In this document: positions 15,554 through 23,629 of the stretch, piece by piece
Layout of the letters: every line of letters begins with the position of its first letter
How positions within the stretch are numbered: position 1 is the stretch's first letter
From: Weissella halotolerans DSM 20190
Lineage (GTDB): Bacteria; Bacillota; Bacilli; Lactobacillales; Lactobacillaceae
Assembly (NCBI RefSeq): GCF_000420365.1
Contig: NZ_ATUU01000004.1
Coordinates: forward strand, 1 to 64,000
Length of the DNA stretch: 64,000 bases
Reading direction: 5' to 3'
Position numbers and translations under genes: made by a program
The notes under the pieces: model-generated
Told to the model about the DNA's origin: nothing
The model's database searches: none
What the model saw: only the letters and a program-made list of their open reading frames with translations

Positions 15554-15589
15554 TTTATCATTACTTTAAGATGGTCGCTTTATTATAGT
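15554..15589 (+). promoter_or_regulatory. Promoter of sRNA B with 11-bp phased half-sites
   Basis: TTTATC (15554-15559), 5 nt, TTTAAG (15565-15570), 13 nt, then -10 TATAGT (15584-15589). A third TTTA-type element (TTTACT, 15543-15548) lies one more 11-bp step upstream. Spacing is identical to the promoter of sRNA A. Confidence 0.6.
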
Positions 15590-15594
15590 AATTG

Positions 15595-15770
15595 TTGAAA
15601 GGGAATAGCCCTTTCAATCCCCCAAGCAAAAATACTACTCACATTTTGCAGTTTCATAAACTGTACTCCTACTCCTAAATTTGGCTAAGTTGTTTCCCAA
15701 TTTAGTCAGCAACTCTTCCTACTCATTTTAGGGAGTGACCCACATACGTATTACGTATGTGGGTTTTTTG
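15595..15770 (+). ncRNA. sRNA B: sister of sRNA A with anti-Shine-Dalgarno strands
   Basis: It starts, as A does, with a hairpin at the predicted +1 (TTGAAAGGG/CCCTTTCAA, 15595-15617). Next come TCCCCCAAG in single strand, ACTACTCACATT shared almost exactly with A, a TGCAGTTT/AAACTGTA hairpin, ACTCCTACTCCT in single strand (15665-15676, complementary to AGGAG twice), a hairpin with loop tttcc (15685-15705), TCTTCCTACTCA in single strand, and a strong terminator (CCCACATACGT stem, then T6). No ORF is present. Confidence 0.68.
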
Positions 15771-15846
15771 TTAATTTTCCCACGATTGGCTAACTTTGGG
15801 CTATAATAGTTTGATGAAGACTTCTAGGCAACTTGGAGGAAAGAGT

Positions 15847-16614
15847 ATGACTGGGACCGAATGGGAAGAAAAATTTCGTGCTGAACATGGTCGGCTACCA
15901 AAGCGTGATGAATATCAGGCAGCTATGGCACGTCATTTTGAAGATCTCCCGCTTGAAACACAGACAGCTAAAAAAGTGCAAAGCCAAGACCGCCAGCATG
16001 ACGGGTTAAACTTGCTAAAGAATCAGCATCAAGGTCGGCAACATAAGCCGGCATCTGATAGGTATAAAGCTTGGAGCGGCAAAGTTGGGGTAGCGTGTCT
16101 AGCTTTGGTATTAGTGCTTGGCTTGGGTGTATCATTAGCTAATCATTATCAACACCTGAAGAAAACGGGACCGGAAACGAGTATGACGGTTAGTGATAAC
16201 GAGCAAGCGCAGGCGTTGAGTGCATCTTCAGTCAAAGCAGTTAGTGAAAAAAAGCAAGCGGATGCGACCAGTGCCTCTTCTACCCAGCAATTAAAAGCAG
16301 GCGACCTTAGCCGGATTGATCAGGCTTATATTTTAACGGATGTTATCGTCCAACAAGAGCACTGGCAGGCAAAAGATATTACGGCGATTGGCGCAAAGAT
16401 TAAGGGTAACGTACGAACGTTGACCTTTACTAATCACAATCAAGAGACAGTCAGTTATGTTTATCAGTTAACTAAAAAGGCAACCCTAGCTACGGGTCGG
16501 TATACGGTAAATGGTAAAAATGTTAAACCATTAACGGTTAATTTTGCTGATTGGTTAAAAAATCATCAATTGGCTGATATACAGACACATTATGATTCAG
16601 TGGCCTTGGATTAA
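15847..16614 (+). CDS. Hypothetical membrane-anchored protein, 255 aa
   Basis: The family is not recognised. The N-terminus (TEWEEKFRAEHGRLPKRDEY) is a short charged cytoplasmic motif I associate with several Lactobacillales membrane proteins. One membrane helix lies at about residues 80-100 (VGVACLALVLVLGLGVSLA). The outside part has a Ser/Ala-rich linker and then a compact domain of about 100 residues (GDLSRIDQAYILTDVIVQ to the end). ATG 15847 is chosen because GGAGGAAAG lies just upstream; an in-frame ATG at 15796 has no good site. It lies downstream of sRNA B but has its own start region. Confidence 0.75.
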   Translation: MTGTEWEEKFRAEHGRLPKRDEYQAAMARHFEDLPLETQTAKKVQSQDRQHDGLNLLKNQHQGRQHKPASDRYKAWSGKVGVACLALVLVLGLGVSLANHYQHLKKTGPETSMTVSDNEQAQALSASSVKAVSEKKQADATSASSTQQLKAGDLSRIDQAYILTDVIVQQEHWQAKDITAIGAKIKGNVRTLTFTNHNQETVSYVYQLTKKATLATGRYTVNGKNVKPLTVNFADWLKNHQLADIQTHYDSVALD

Positions 16615-16689
16615 GTCGTGCTTGCATGGCATGGGTATAAGCTGTAAAATGTAAAACTGTAGCAAATTAAGAAAAATAACTCTGATAAA

Positions 16690-16830
16690 CCTATCAAGAG
16701 CTCAGCGAGGGACTAGACCCGATGATCTGACACCAGCGTACCCGATGTGGCGATGTGGTAACTTCTAGCAGATAGGCGCATATCGAACCCCGACATGCCG
16801 CCTATTTGGTATGTTGGGGTTATTTATTTA
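16690..16830 (+). promoter_or_regulatory. SAM riboswitch (S-box type) of metK
   Basis: P1 is CCTATC/GATAGG (about 16690-16776). The core CAAGAG, GAGGGACTAGACCCGATGA and GTGGTAACTTCTAGC follow the SAM-I order, although several positions differ from the common consensus. A terminator AACCCCGACAT/ATGTTGGGGTT follows (about 16786-16822), and GCCTATT within it can pair with the 3' P1 strand as an antiterminator. High SAM should stop transcription before metK. The T-run is interrupted, so termination strength is uncertain. Confidence 0.85.
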
Positions 16831-16852
16831 GTTAATAAAGGAGTTTTAAGCG

Positions 16853-18043
16853 ATGACAGAAAAGAAATTATTTACGTCAGAATCAGTATCAGAGGGACAT
16901 CCTGATAAGGTGTCAGACCAAATATCAGATGCCATTTTAGATGCTGTTTTAAAACAAGATCCAAATGCACGGACTGCAATTGAAACCTCGGTTACGACCG
17001 GTTATGTGAATGTCTTTGGTGAAATGACAACGACTGCCTATGTTAACATTAATCAAATTGTCCGTGAAACGTTGGCACGGATAGGCTATGATGACCCAGA
17101 TGCTGGATTCTTAGCTGATGATGTCCATGTCGGCATAACAATTGATGAACAATCACCTGATATTGCTCAGGGGGTTGACCAAGCGATTGAACAACGTGAA
17201 GCTGGCGGACACGATCCGCTTGATGAAATCGGTGCTGGTGATCAAGGCTTGATGTTTGGTTATGCTACCAATGAGACGGATGAATACCTACCCTTGTCGT
17301 TGGTACTATCACATAAGTTAGTGAAAAAGCAGGCTGCTGTACGTAGGTCAGGGGAACTTTCGTATCTGTTGCCTGATGCAAAGGCTCAGGTTACTGTTGA
17401 ATTGGATGATCAAGATCGGGCCAAGCGGATTGATACTGTCGTTTTATCAACACAGCACCGTGATACAGTCTCATTGACACAGTTGAGACAGGAAGTGCGA
17501 GAACAGATTATTGATCAAGTGTTGCCAGCTGACTTAGTCGATGATGAGACACGGTATTACATTAATCCAACGGGCCGCTTTGTAATCGGGGGTCCTAAGG
17601 GTGATGCCGGGATGACTGGTCGTAAATTGATGGTTGATACCTACGGAGGTTACGCCCGTCATGGTGGTGGTGCCTTTTCAGGTAAGGATGCGACGAAGGT
17701 TGACCGCTCGGCTGCCTACGCTACTCGGCATATTGCTAAGAATATTGTAGCAGCTGGTTTAGCTGATCAGGTTGAAGTCCAAGTCGCTTATGCTATTGGT
17801 GTGGCAGCGCCAGTATCCATTAATGTTAATACCTTTGGCACAGGTAAGGTAGCTGAGGAAGACTTGGTGGCCGCTATCCGCACCATTTTTGACTTGCGAC
17901 CAGCTGGTATTATTAAGGAATTGGATTTGCGTAAACCACGGTATGAACAAGTGGCTGCTTATGGTCATTTTGGACGTCCAGAATTAGATTTGCCATGGGA
18001 GCGACTAGATAAGGTTGATGCCTTGCAGGCCTATTTCCAGTAG
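16853..18043 (+). CDS. metK: S-adenosylmethionine synthetase
   Basis: Makes SAM from methionine and ATP. 396 aa, full length. The N-terminal signature [20 protein letters not shown], the central [12 protein letters not shown] and the C-terminal [19 protein letters not shown] are all intact. The ATG at 16853 follows AAGGAG. The upstream SAM riboswitch gives product feedback. Confidence 0.98.
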   Translation: MTEKKLFTSESVSEGHPDKVSDQISDAILDAVLKQDPNARTAIETSVTTGYVNVFGEMTTTAYVNINQIVRETLARIGYDDPDAGFLADDVHVGITIDEQSPDIAQGVDQAIEQREAGGHDPLDEIGAGDQGLMFGYATNETDEYLPLSLVLSHKLVKKQAAVRRSGELSYLLPDAKAQVTVELDDQDRAKRIDTVVLSTQHRDTVSLTQLRQEVREQIIDQVLPADLVDDETRYYINPTGRFVIGGPKGDAGMTGRKLMVDTYGGYARHGGGAFSGKDATKVDRSAAYATRHIAKNIVAAGLADQVEVQVAYAIGVAAPVSINVNTFGTGKVAEEDLVAAIRTIFDLRPAGIIKELDLRKPRYEQVAAYGHFGRPELDLPWERLDKVDALQAYFQ

Positions 18044-18144
18044 CCGTCAGTGACGAAGTTGGATGCACTGCCTTTATTGGTAGTTTTAGGTTGGGACGCC
18101 CAAACAAAATGGGTGACGGGTACGAGTTTAAAATGGGTGATAAA

Positions 18145-19527
18145 ATGAGACCAAAGGTACACATTCCCGTGAAGTTAGGGGAAGAGGTAACACTTAAAAT
18201 TGAGCGGGTTGAATATGGAGGACAGGCGATTGGGCAGGTTAAGGGTTACCCAATTCATTTGGAAAATGCCTTTCCTGGTGAGGTAGTGACCGGTCGGATT
18301 AGTCAGATTAATCGCCAGTTCGCACGGGCCCAACTTGTAAAAGTTGAACAGCCAAGTCCTGATCGCCTTGATAGTGGTCGAACTGACATACTGACGACGG
18401 GGATTGCCCCTTATATCAACTTAGCTTATCCAGCACAATTAGAATTAAAACAGCGGCAGGTGGCGGAGATCTTTACCCAGGCGGGTATCCGGGCCACTGT
18501 TACACCGACTATTGGTATGGCAGTTCCGCATCACTATCGAAATAAGACCGTGGTACCATTGGCTTATCAGGATGAACAGTTGGTAACTGGCTTTATTAAA
18601 CGAGGAACGCGAAATACCGTTGTTCCCTTAGATGACTATTTTGTGAACGATCCGGTTATCGATCAAGTCATTGCCAGCGTGCGTGATATTCTAGCTAACC
18701 ATCAAGTGTCTTTGTTTTCTGATGACACAGGGCAGGGAGAAATGCGCTACATCATGGTTCGACGTGGCTATTATAGCCATGAGGTAATGGTCGTACTCGT
18801 AACCCAAACTGCAACTTTAAAAGATGAAGGTGCCATAGCGGCTGAAATTGCTGCGTCAGTTCCAAATATCAAGAGTGTGATTTTGAATGTTAACCCACGT
18901 AATCTGCATGTGATGTTGTCTGGTGAAAATCGTGTTTTGTGGGGGGCCGATGCGATTCATGATCGGCTTTTAGGAATCAATTTTGTGATTGGGCCTAATT
19001 CTTTTTATCAAGTCAATCCGCAAACAACAGAAGTGCTGTATGCATTAGCGGCCAAAAAGGCCGAATTGACCCAAGCTGATACAGTGATTGATGCCTATTC
19101 GGGAATTGGGACAATCGGACTAACGGTGGCTAACCAAGTTAAGCAAGTTTTGGGAGTAGAAGTGATTGCCCGTGCGGTTGAAGATGCCAATCGGAATGTT
19201 AAGCAAAACGGAATCACCAATGCGGAATTTGTAACGGCTGATGCACCTAAACAGATGGTTGCATGGCTAGCAGCGGGGGTTAAACCAAACGTAATTTTTG
19301 TTGATCCACCGCGACCAGGATTAACAGAGGCTTTATTAGATGCTGTTTGTGCTATGAAGCCGGACCGCTTTGTTTATATTTCGTGTAACCCTAAAACGAT
19401 GGCTCGCGATATTCGCTATTTACTTGACCGAGGATTTACCCTCAAGGGCGAAGTACAGCCACTTGACCAGTTTCCCCAAACTGCCCATGTCGAGACGGTA
19501 GCTGTTTTGGTACCTAAAGCAAATTAA
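18145..19527 (+). CDS. 23S rRNA (uracil-C5)-methyltransferase, RlmD/TrmA family
   Basis: A SAM-dependent RNA m5U methyltransferase of about 460 aa. An N-terminal TRAM RNA-binding domain (about residues 5-60) precedes the catalytic domain with AYSGIGTIGL (SAM), FVDPPRPGL and the nucleophilic cysteine in YISCNPKTMARD. The four N-terminal Fe-S cysteines of E. coli RlmD are not visible, as in many Firmicute paralogues (YefA, YfjO), so the exact uridine target is open. The start is uncertain. ATG 18145 fits the family; in-frame ATGs at 18133 and 18091 lack better ribosome sites. It lies about 100 bp after metK. Confidence 0.88.
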   Translation: MRPKVHIPVKLGEEVTLKIERVEYGGQAIGQVKGYPIHLENAFPGEVVTGRISQINRQFARAQLVKVEQPSPDRLDSGRTDILTTGIAPYINLAYPAQLELKQRQVAEIFTQAGIRATVTPTIGMAVPHHYRNKTVVPLAYQDEQLVTGFIKRGTRNTVVPLDDYFVNDPVIDQVIASVRDILANHQVSLFSDDTGQGEMRYIMVRRGYYSHEVMVVLVTQTATLKDEGAIAAEIAASVPNIKSVILNVNPRNLHVMLSGENRVLWGADAIHDRLLGINFVIGPNSFYQVNPQTTEVLYALAAKKAELTQADTVIDAYSGIGTIGLTVANQVKQVLGVEVIARAVEDANRNVKQNGITNAEFVTADAPKQMVAWLAAGVKPNVIFVDPPRPGLTEALLDAVCAMKPDRFVYISCNPKTMARDIRYLLDRGFTLKGEVQPLDQFPQTAHVETVAVLVPKAN

Positions 19528-19536
19528 AATAACTTA

Positions 19537-19570
19537 AAAGACACCCTGCTTAACTAAGCAGGGTGTCTTT
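19537..19570 (+). terminator. Terminator after the rRNA methyltransferase
   Basis: AAAAGACACCCTGCTT and AAGCAGGGTGTCTTTT form a perfect stem with a 4-nt loop. Confidence 0.93.
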
Positions 19571-19645
19571 TGCTCTATGGTGGCAATTATGTTACTCTAA
19601 GGTTAGTAACAAATAGTAAGTGGACGATAATAAAGGAGGGATCAA

Positions 19646-20155
19646 ATGGCTAAAGTAGCTGTAATCGTGACCGATTTAGTAGAAGATGCCGAATTTTCTG
19701 ATCCAGTAGCAGCCTTACAGGAGGCTGGACATGAAGTCGTTACAATCGGCTTTGAAAAAGGCACAACTGTTAAGGGTAAGCATGGGTTAGCAATTCCAAT
19801 TGATGAAGGAATTGCAGATGTTAAGCCGACTGACTTTGATGCTCTATTTATCCCAGGTGGTTTTTCACCAGACCAATTACGGGCTGATGAGCGATTTGTC
19901 GACTTTGTCCGGTATTATATGTTGTCAGACAAGATCGTGGGGGCTATCTGTCATGGCCCACAGATTATGATTCAAACTGGTCTCGTAAAGGGTCGGACCT
20001 TGACGGCATATAAGACGGTGCAACCCGATCTATATTATGCTGGGGCAACGATTAAGGATGAACCGGTAGTAATTGATGGCCAATTGATTACCAGTCGGAC
20101 GCCTGACGATATTCCAGCATTAAATGAAGCCTTGTTAAAGGCATTGGCCAAGTAA
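19646..20155 (+). CDS. DJ-1/PfpI family protein (type 1 glutamine amidotransferase-like)
   Basis: A 169-aa cytoplasmic protein with the PfpI/YhbO fold. The nucleophile elbow is AICHGPQ (Cys near residue 104) with the following His, and an acidic partner lies in the N-terminal GFEKG region. Family members act as deglycases, chaperones or stress proteins. The exact activity is not visible. The ATG at 19646 follows AAAGGAGG. It is a monocistronic unit between terminators. Confidence 0.92.
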   Translation: MAKVAVIVTDLVEDAEFSDPVAALQEAGHEVVTIGFEKGTTVKGKHGLAIPIDEGIADVKPTDFDALFIPGGFSPDQLRADERFVDFVRYYMLSDKIVGAICHGPQIMIQTGLVKGRTLTAYKTVQPDLYYAGATIKDEPVVIDGQLITSRTPDDIPALNEALLKALAK

Positions 20156-20159
20156 TAAT

Positions 20160-20198
20160 AAAAAACCGGTTAGGTAGAAAGTACCTAACCGGTTTTTA
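20160..20198 (+). terminator. Terminator after the PfpI gene
   Basis: AAAAACCGGTTAGGTA pairs with TACCTAACCGGTTTTT. It may also serve the convergent gene at 20240-20752. Confidence 0.92.
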
Positions 20199-20239
20199 GT
20201 ATTTAGTAGCCAGCTTAATAAGGGTATTAAACCTAATTT

Positions 20240-20752
20240 TTAATGTCGCTGGATAAGCAGGGCGCAAGAATCGGTGAGAAGGTCAGTATAGCTTTGCACA
20301 TCATAGGTTTTGGTAGGCAGAGTTTGAGCATAGTCACTGACTTGGGCCAAGTCAGTTGGGTGCTCAGCTAAGAAGACTAAGAGCCCGTTTTCCTTTAAGG
20401 CCATTAATAAGGGCTTAATGGTTGCCAGCAAAGAAACAATTGGAAGCGTTGCATCGACTTGAAAGAAGGCGGCCCCTACCGGTTGGCTAGGATCAAGATA
20501 GTTTGGAATAGCAGTAAAGGATTGGTTAATTAGATCAACCCGTTCATGTAAGCCACTTAAGAAGAGTGATGTAGCCACATCATCAATGTCGGTTTTTTGA
20601 TCAGAAAAAGCCAGCACTTTACCTTCTTCCCCGACGCGGCTAGCTAAAAAGCGAGTAATATCACCATGTTTAATGGTCGCATCGATTGCTAAGTCCCCTA
20701 CTTTAAGGTAGGCGTCGACGGTTAAATGGCTAAGATTTTGTATGGACCGCAT
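20240..20752 (-). CDS. Class I SAM-methyltransferase-like protein, diverged MnmM (YtqB) homologue
   Basis: A 170-aa protein with the overall pattern of MnmM/YtqB, the tRNA wobble-uridine methyltransferase: a start on SHLTVDAYLKVGDLAIDAT, then VGEEGKVLAF, and GLLVFLAEHPTD late in the chain. As I recall gene order in lactobacilli, the family often neighbours leuS and a MurJ-type flippase, as here. Motifs that are normally strict are changed. The glycine-rich SAM loop, usually DATMGNGxDT, reads DATIKHGDIT. The acidic ribose contact FDIQ reads FSDQ. The MFNLGYLPG segment is not recognisable. It may be a weak or non-catalytic relative. The ATG at 20752 lacks an obvious strong ribosome site. Confidence 0.7.
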   Translation of the reverse strand: MRSIQNLSHLTVDAYLKVGDLAIDATIKHGDITRFLASRVGEEGKVLAFSDQKTDIDDVATSLFLSGLHERVDLINQSFTAIPNYLDPSQPVGAAFFQVDATLPIVSLLATIKPLLMALKENGLLVFLAEHPTDLAQVSDYAQTLPTKTYDVQSYTDLLTDSCALLIQRH

Positions 20753-20931
20753 GTATGCTAAGCCTCCTGAACTTTTTCTTACAGTTTACCATACGGTAGC
20801 AAGCATATTAGTGGTGTTTTATCCGCAGACCTTGAGGCTTCTTTAAAAAGCAGAGGACAAGGGCCTATGAACGTTGAAAGCGAGGTCGTTATTTGATAAA
20901 GTAAAGACAATTAAAGTGAGGTTAGCAAATT

Positions 20932-23346
20932 ATGGCATATAATCATCAAGAGATTGAAAAGAAATGGCAACGCTACTGGGATGAACATCAGACCTTTAAG
21001 ACGTCTAAGGATACCAGTAAGGAAAAGTATTATGCATTGGATATGTTTCCCTTTCCTTCGGGTCAAGGCCTACACGTCGGCCATCCAGAGGGTTACACGG
21101 CAACAGATATTGTGTCACGAATGAAGCGTATGCAGGGCTACAATGTCTTGCATCCGATGGGGTTTGATGCCTTTGGTCTACCAACTGAGGAATACGCGAT
21201 TAAGATGGGGGTTGATCCTAAAGAGGTAACCCGCAAAAATATTAAAAATTTCCGGCGCCAAATGAAGGCTTTGGGCCTATCTTATGACTGGTCACGGGAG
21301 GTCAACACAACGGATCCAGATTATTATAAGTGGACCCAGTGGATTTTTGAGCAATTGTATAAAATGGGCTTAGCCTATGAAGATGAGATCATGGTAAATT
21401 GGGCACCTGATTACAATGGGGGTACCGTTGTTGCCAATGAAGAGATTGTTAATGGGAAAACGGAACGTGGTGGTTTCCCCGTTTACCGTGTTCCAATGCG
21501 ACAGTGGGCTCTAAAAATCACGGCCTATGCTGATCGGTTGATTGATGACTTGGATGGTCTTGATTGGCCTGAAGCGATTAAGGAACAACAACGGCACTGG
21601 ATTGGACGTTCGATTGGTGCGGCGATTAACTTCCAGGTTGAAGGTCAATCAACGCCGATTGAGGTCTTTTCTACCCGGCCGGATACGCTTTTTGGAGCAA
21701 CTTATTTAGTGTTGGCTCCTGAATATGCGCTGGTAGATGATATTGTGACCGATGGACAGCGAGCGGCTGTTGAGCAGTTTAAGGCTGACTTAGCCACTAA
21801 GTCTGATCTTGAGCGAACCGATTTGAATAAGGATAAGTCAGGGGTCTTTACGGGGGCCTATGCGATTAATCCGATTAATGGCGAGCGGTTGCCAATTTGG
21901 ATTGGTGACTATGTGCTATCTTCATACGGTACTGGGGCCGTTATGGCTGTGCCAGCCCATGATCAACGTGATTATGACTTTGCCAAAAAATATGATTTAC
22001 CTATTCGCCAGGTGATTGCCGGTGGTGATATTAGTCAAGCCGCTTATACGGGCGATGGTAAGCATATTCATTCTGACTTTTTGGATGGCATGGATAAGCA
22101 GTCAGCGATTGAGACTGTTCTTCAATGGTTAAGTGATCACCATGTTGGTGAGAAAAAAGTTAACTACCGCTTGCGGGACTGGATTTTCTCACGGCAACGG
22201 TATTGGGGTGAGCCAATCCCGGTTATTCATTGGGAAGATGGGCAAACAACCTTAGTTCCTGAAAATGAACTACCTCTTCGTCTGCCAGAAGTTGATAATA
22301 TTATGCCTTCTGGAACTGGGGAGTCACCACTGGTGAACATTGATGATTGGGTCAATGTGGTTGATGAAAATGGCCGTAAAGGTAAGCGCGAGACCAATAC
22401 TATGCCTCAGTGGGCTGGTTCATCATGGTACTACCTTCGCTACATGGATCCGCATAATGAGGCGGAATTAGTATCAAAGGCAGCCATTGATTATTGGAAA
22501 AATGTCGATCTTTATGTTGGTGGTGCTGAGCATGCAGTTTTGCATCTGCTTTATGCTCGTTTCTGGCATAAGGTCTTATATGATTTGGGTGTTGTGACGA
22601 CGAAGGAACCTTTCCAACATCTAGCCAACCAGGGCATGATTTTGGGTGAGAACCATGAAAAGATGTCTAAGTCAAAGGGCAACGTAGTGAATCCTGATGA
22701 TGTTGTTGCTGAGTATGGAGCTGACACTTTGCGCCTATATGAGATGTTCATGGGACCGCTGGAGCAGTCAATTGCATGGTCAGAAGATGGTTTGGCCGGT
22801 TCACGACGTTGGTTAGACCGCGTTTGGCGACTGTTTATTGATGACGATGACAAATTACGTGATCATTTGACCACAATTAACGACCATCAATTAGATAAGA
22901 TTTATAATGAAACGGTCAAGAAAGTAACAGATAATTATGAACAGTTACGATTTAATACCGCAATTTCTCAGATGATGGTGTTTGTTAATGAAGCCTATAA
23001 AGCTGACAGTATTCCTGTAGGATACATGGAAGGTTTCTTGCAATTACTTAATCCAATTGCACCGCATATTACTGAGGAGTTATGGTCTTACTTACACCCA
23101 GAAGCTTCCATTACCTACGCTACTTGGCCAAGTTATGATGAGTCGGCCTTAGTTGAAGATGAAATTAACATTGTTGTACAAGTAAACGGTAAGGTGCGGG
23201 CAAATATCACGATTCCAGCAGATGCGGATCGAGAGCAAATGATTGCTGCTGCCTTAGCAGATGAGACAATTCAAAAACGTTTAGCTGGTAGTGAGCCTAA
23301 GAAGACAATTGCTGTGCCAGGTCGCTTAGTTAACTTGGTAGTTTAA
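20932..23346 (+). CDS. leuS: Leucyl-tRNA synthetase
   Basis: Charges tRNA-Leu. 804 aa, normal for bacterial LeuRS. It has the class I HIGH equivalent HVGH (near residue 47, [17 protein letters not shown]), the editing domain ([18 protein letters not shown] and [19 protein letters not shown]), and KMSKSKGN (near residue 580). The anticodon-binding and C-terminal domains are complete. AGTGAGG precedes the ATG. No T-box is visible in the 178 bp upstream, so charging control, if any, is different from tyrS. Confidence 0.98.
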   Translation: MAYNHQEIEKKWQRYWDEHQTFKTSKDTSKEKYYALDMFPFPSGQGLHVGHPEGYTATDIVSRMKRMQGYNVLHPMGFDAFGLPTEEYAIKMGVDPKEVTRKNIKNFRRQMKALGLSYDWSREVNTTDPDYYKWTQWIFEQLYKMGLAYEDEIMVNWAPDYNGGTVVANEEIVNGKTERGGFPVYRVPMRQWALKITAYADRLIDDLDGLDWPEAIKEQQRHWIGRSIGAAINFQVEGQSTPIEVFSTRPDTLFGATYLVLAPEYALVDDIVTDGQRAAVEQFKADLATKSDLERTDLNKDKSGVFTGAYAINPINGERLPIWIGDYVLSSYGTGAVMAVPAHDQRDYDFAKKYDLPIRQVIAGGDISQAAYTGDGKHIHSDFLDGMDKQSAIETVLQWLSDHHVGEKKVNYRLRDWIFSRQRYWGEPIPVIHWEDGQTTLVPENELPLRLPEVDNIMPSGTGESPLVNIDDWVNVVDENGRKGKRETNTMPQWAGSSWYYLRYMDPHNEAELVSKAAIDYWKNVDLYVGGAEHAVLHLLYARFWHKVLYDLGVVTTKEPFQHLANQGMILGENHEKMSKSKGNVVNPDDVVAEYGADTLRLYEMFMGPLEQSIAWSEDGLAGSRRWLDRVWRLFIDDDDKLRDHLTTINDHQLDKIYNETVKKVTDNYEQLRFNTAISQMMVFVNEAYKADSIPVGYMEGFLQLLNPIAPHITEELWSYLHPEASITYATWPSYDESALVEDEINIVVQVNGKVRANITIPADADREQMIAAALADETIQKRLAGSEPKKTIAVPGRLVNLVV

Positions 23347-23370
23347 TATTAATTAAATAATGAAAAATAA

Positions 23371-23420
23371 AGGAGAGCTAGTAAAACCATTAGATTGACT
23401 GGTTTGCCAGCTCCTTTCTT
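23371..23420 (+). terminator. leuS terminator
   Basis: AAAGGAG...AGCT pairs with AGCTCCTTT, with an inner AAACCA/TGGTTT stem. The T-run is short. Confidence 0.7.
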
Positions 23421-23528
23421 ATGACTGGCTTGGTTTTTCAAGTATTCTTTATGTATTCATTAAATTGTGCCACAGATAGGGTGTTTTTCAGGTATAATGA
23501 AACACTGTAATGTATCTGTGGGATTTTT

Positions 23529-23601
23529 GACGCTATAGTTCAACAGGATAGAACAAGGACCTCCTAAGTCTTAGATCACAGTTCGAGTCTGTGTAGCGTC
23601 A
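23529..23601 (+). tRNA. tRNA-Arg(CCT)
   Basis: 73 nt with acceptor GACGCTA/TAGCGTC, discriminator A and anticodon CCT (reads AGG). A TATAAT at 23493-23498 lies about 30 nt upstream. No terminator separates it from the flippase gene 28 nt downstream, so the two may share a transcript. Confidence 0.95.
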
Positions 23602-23629
23602 TTGAAAAAGGGAAAGGAGAAGGTGCAAC

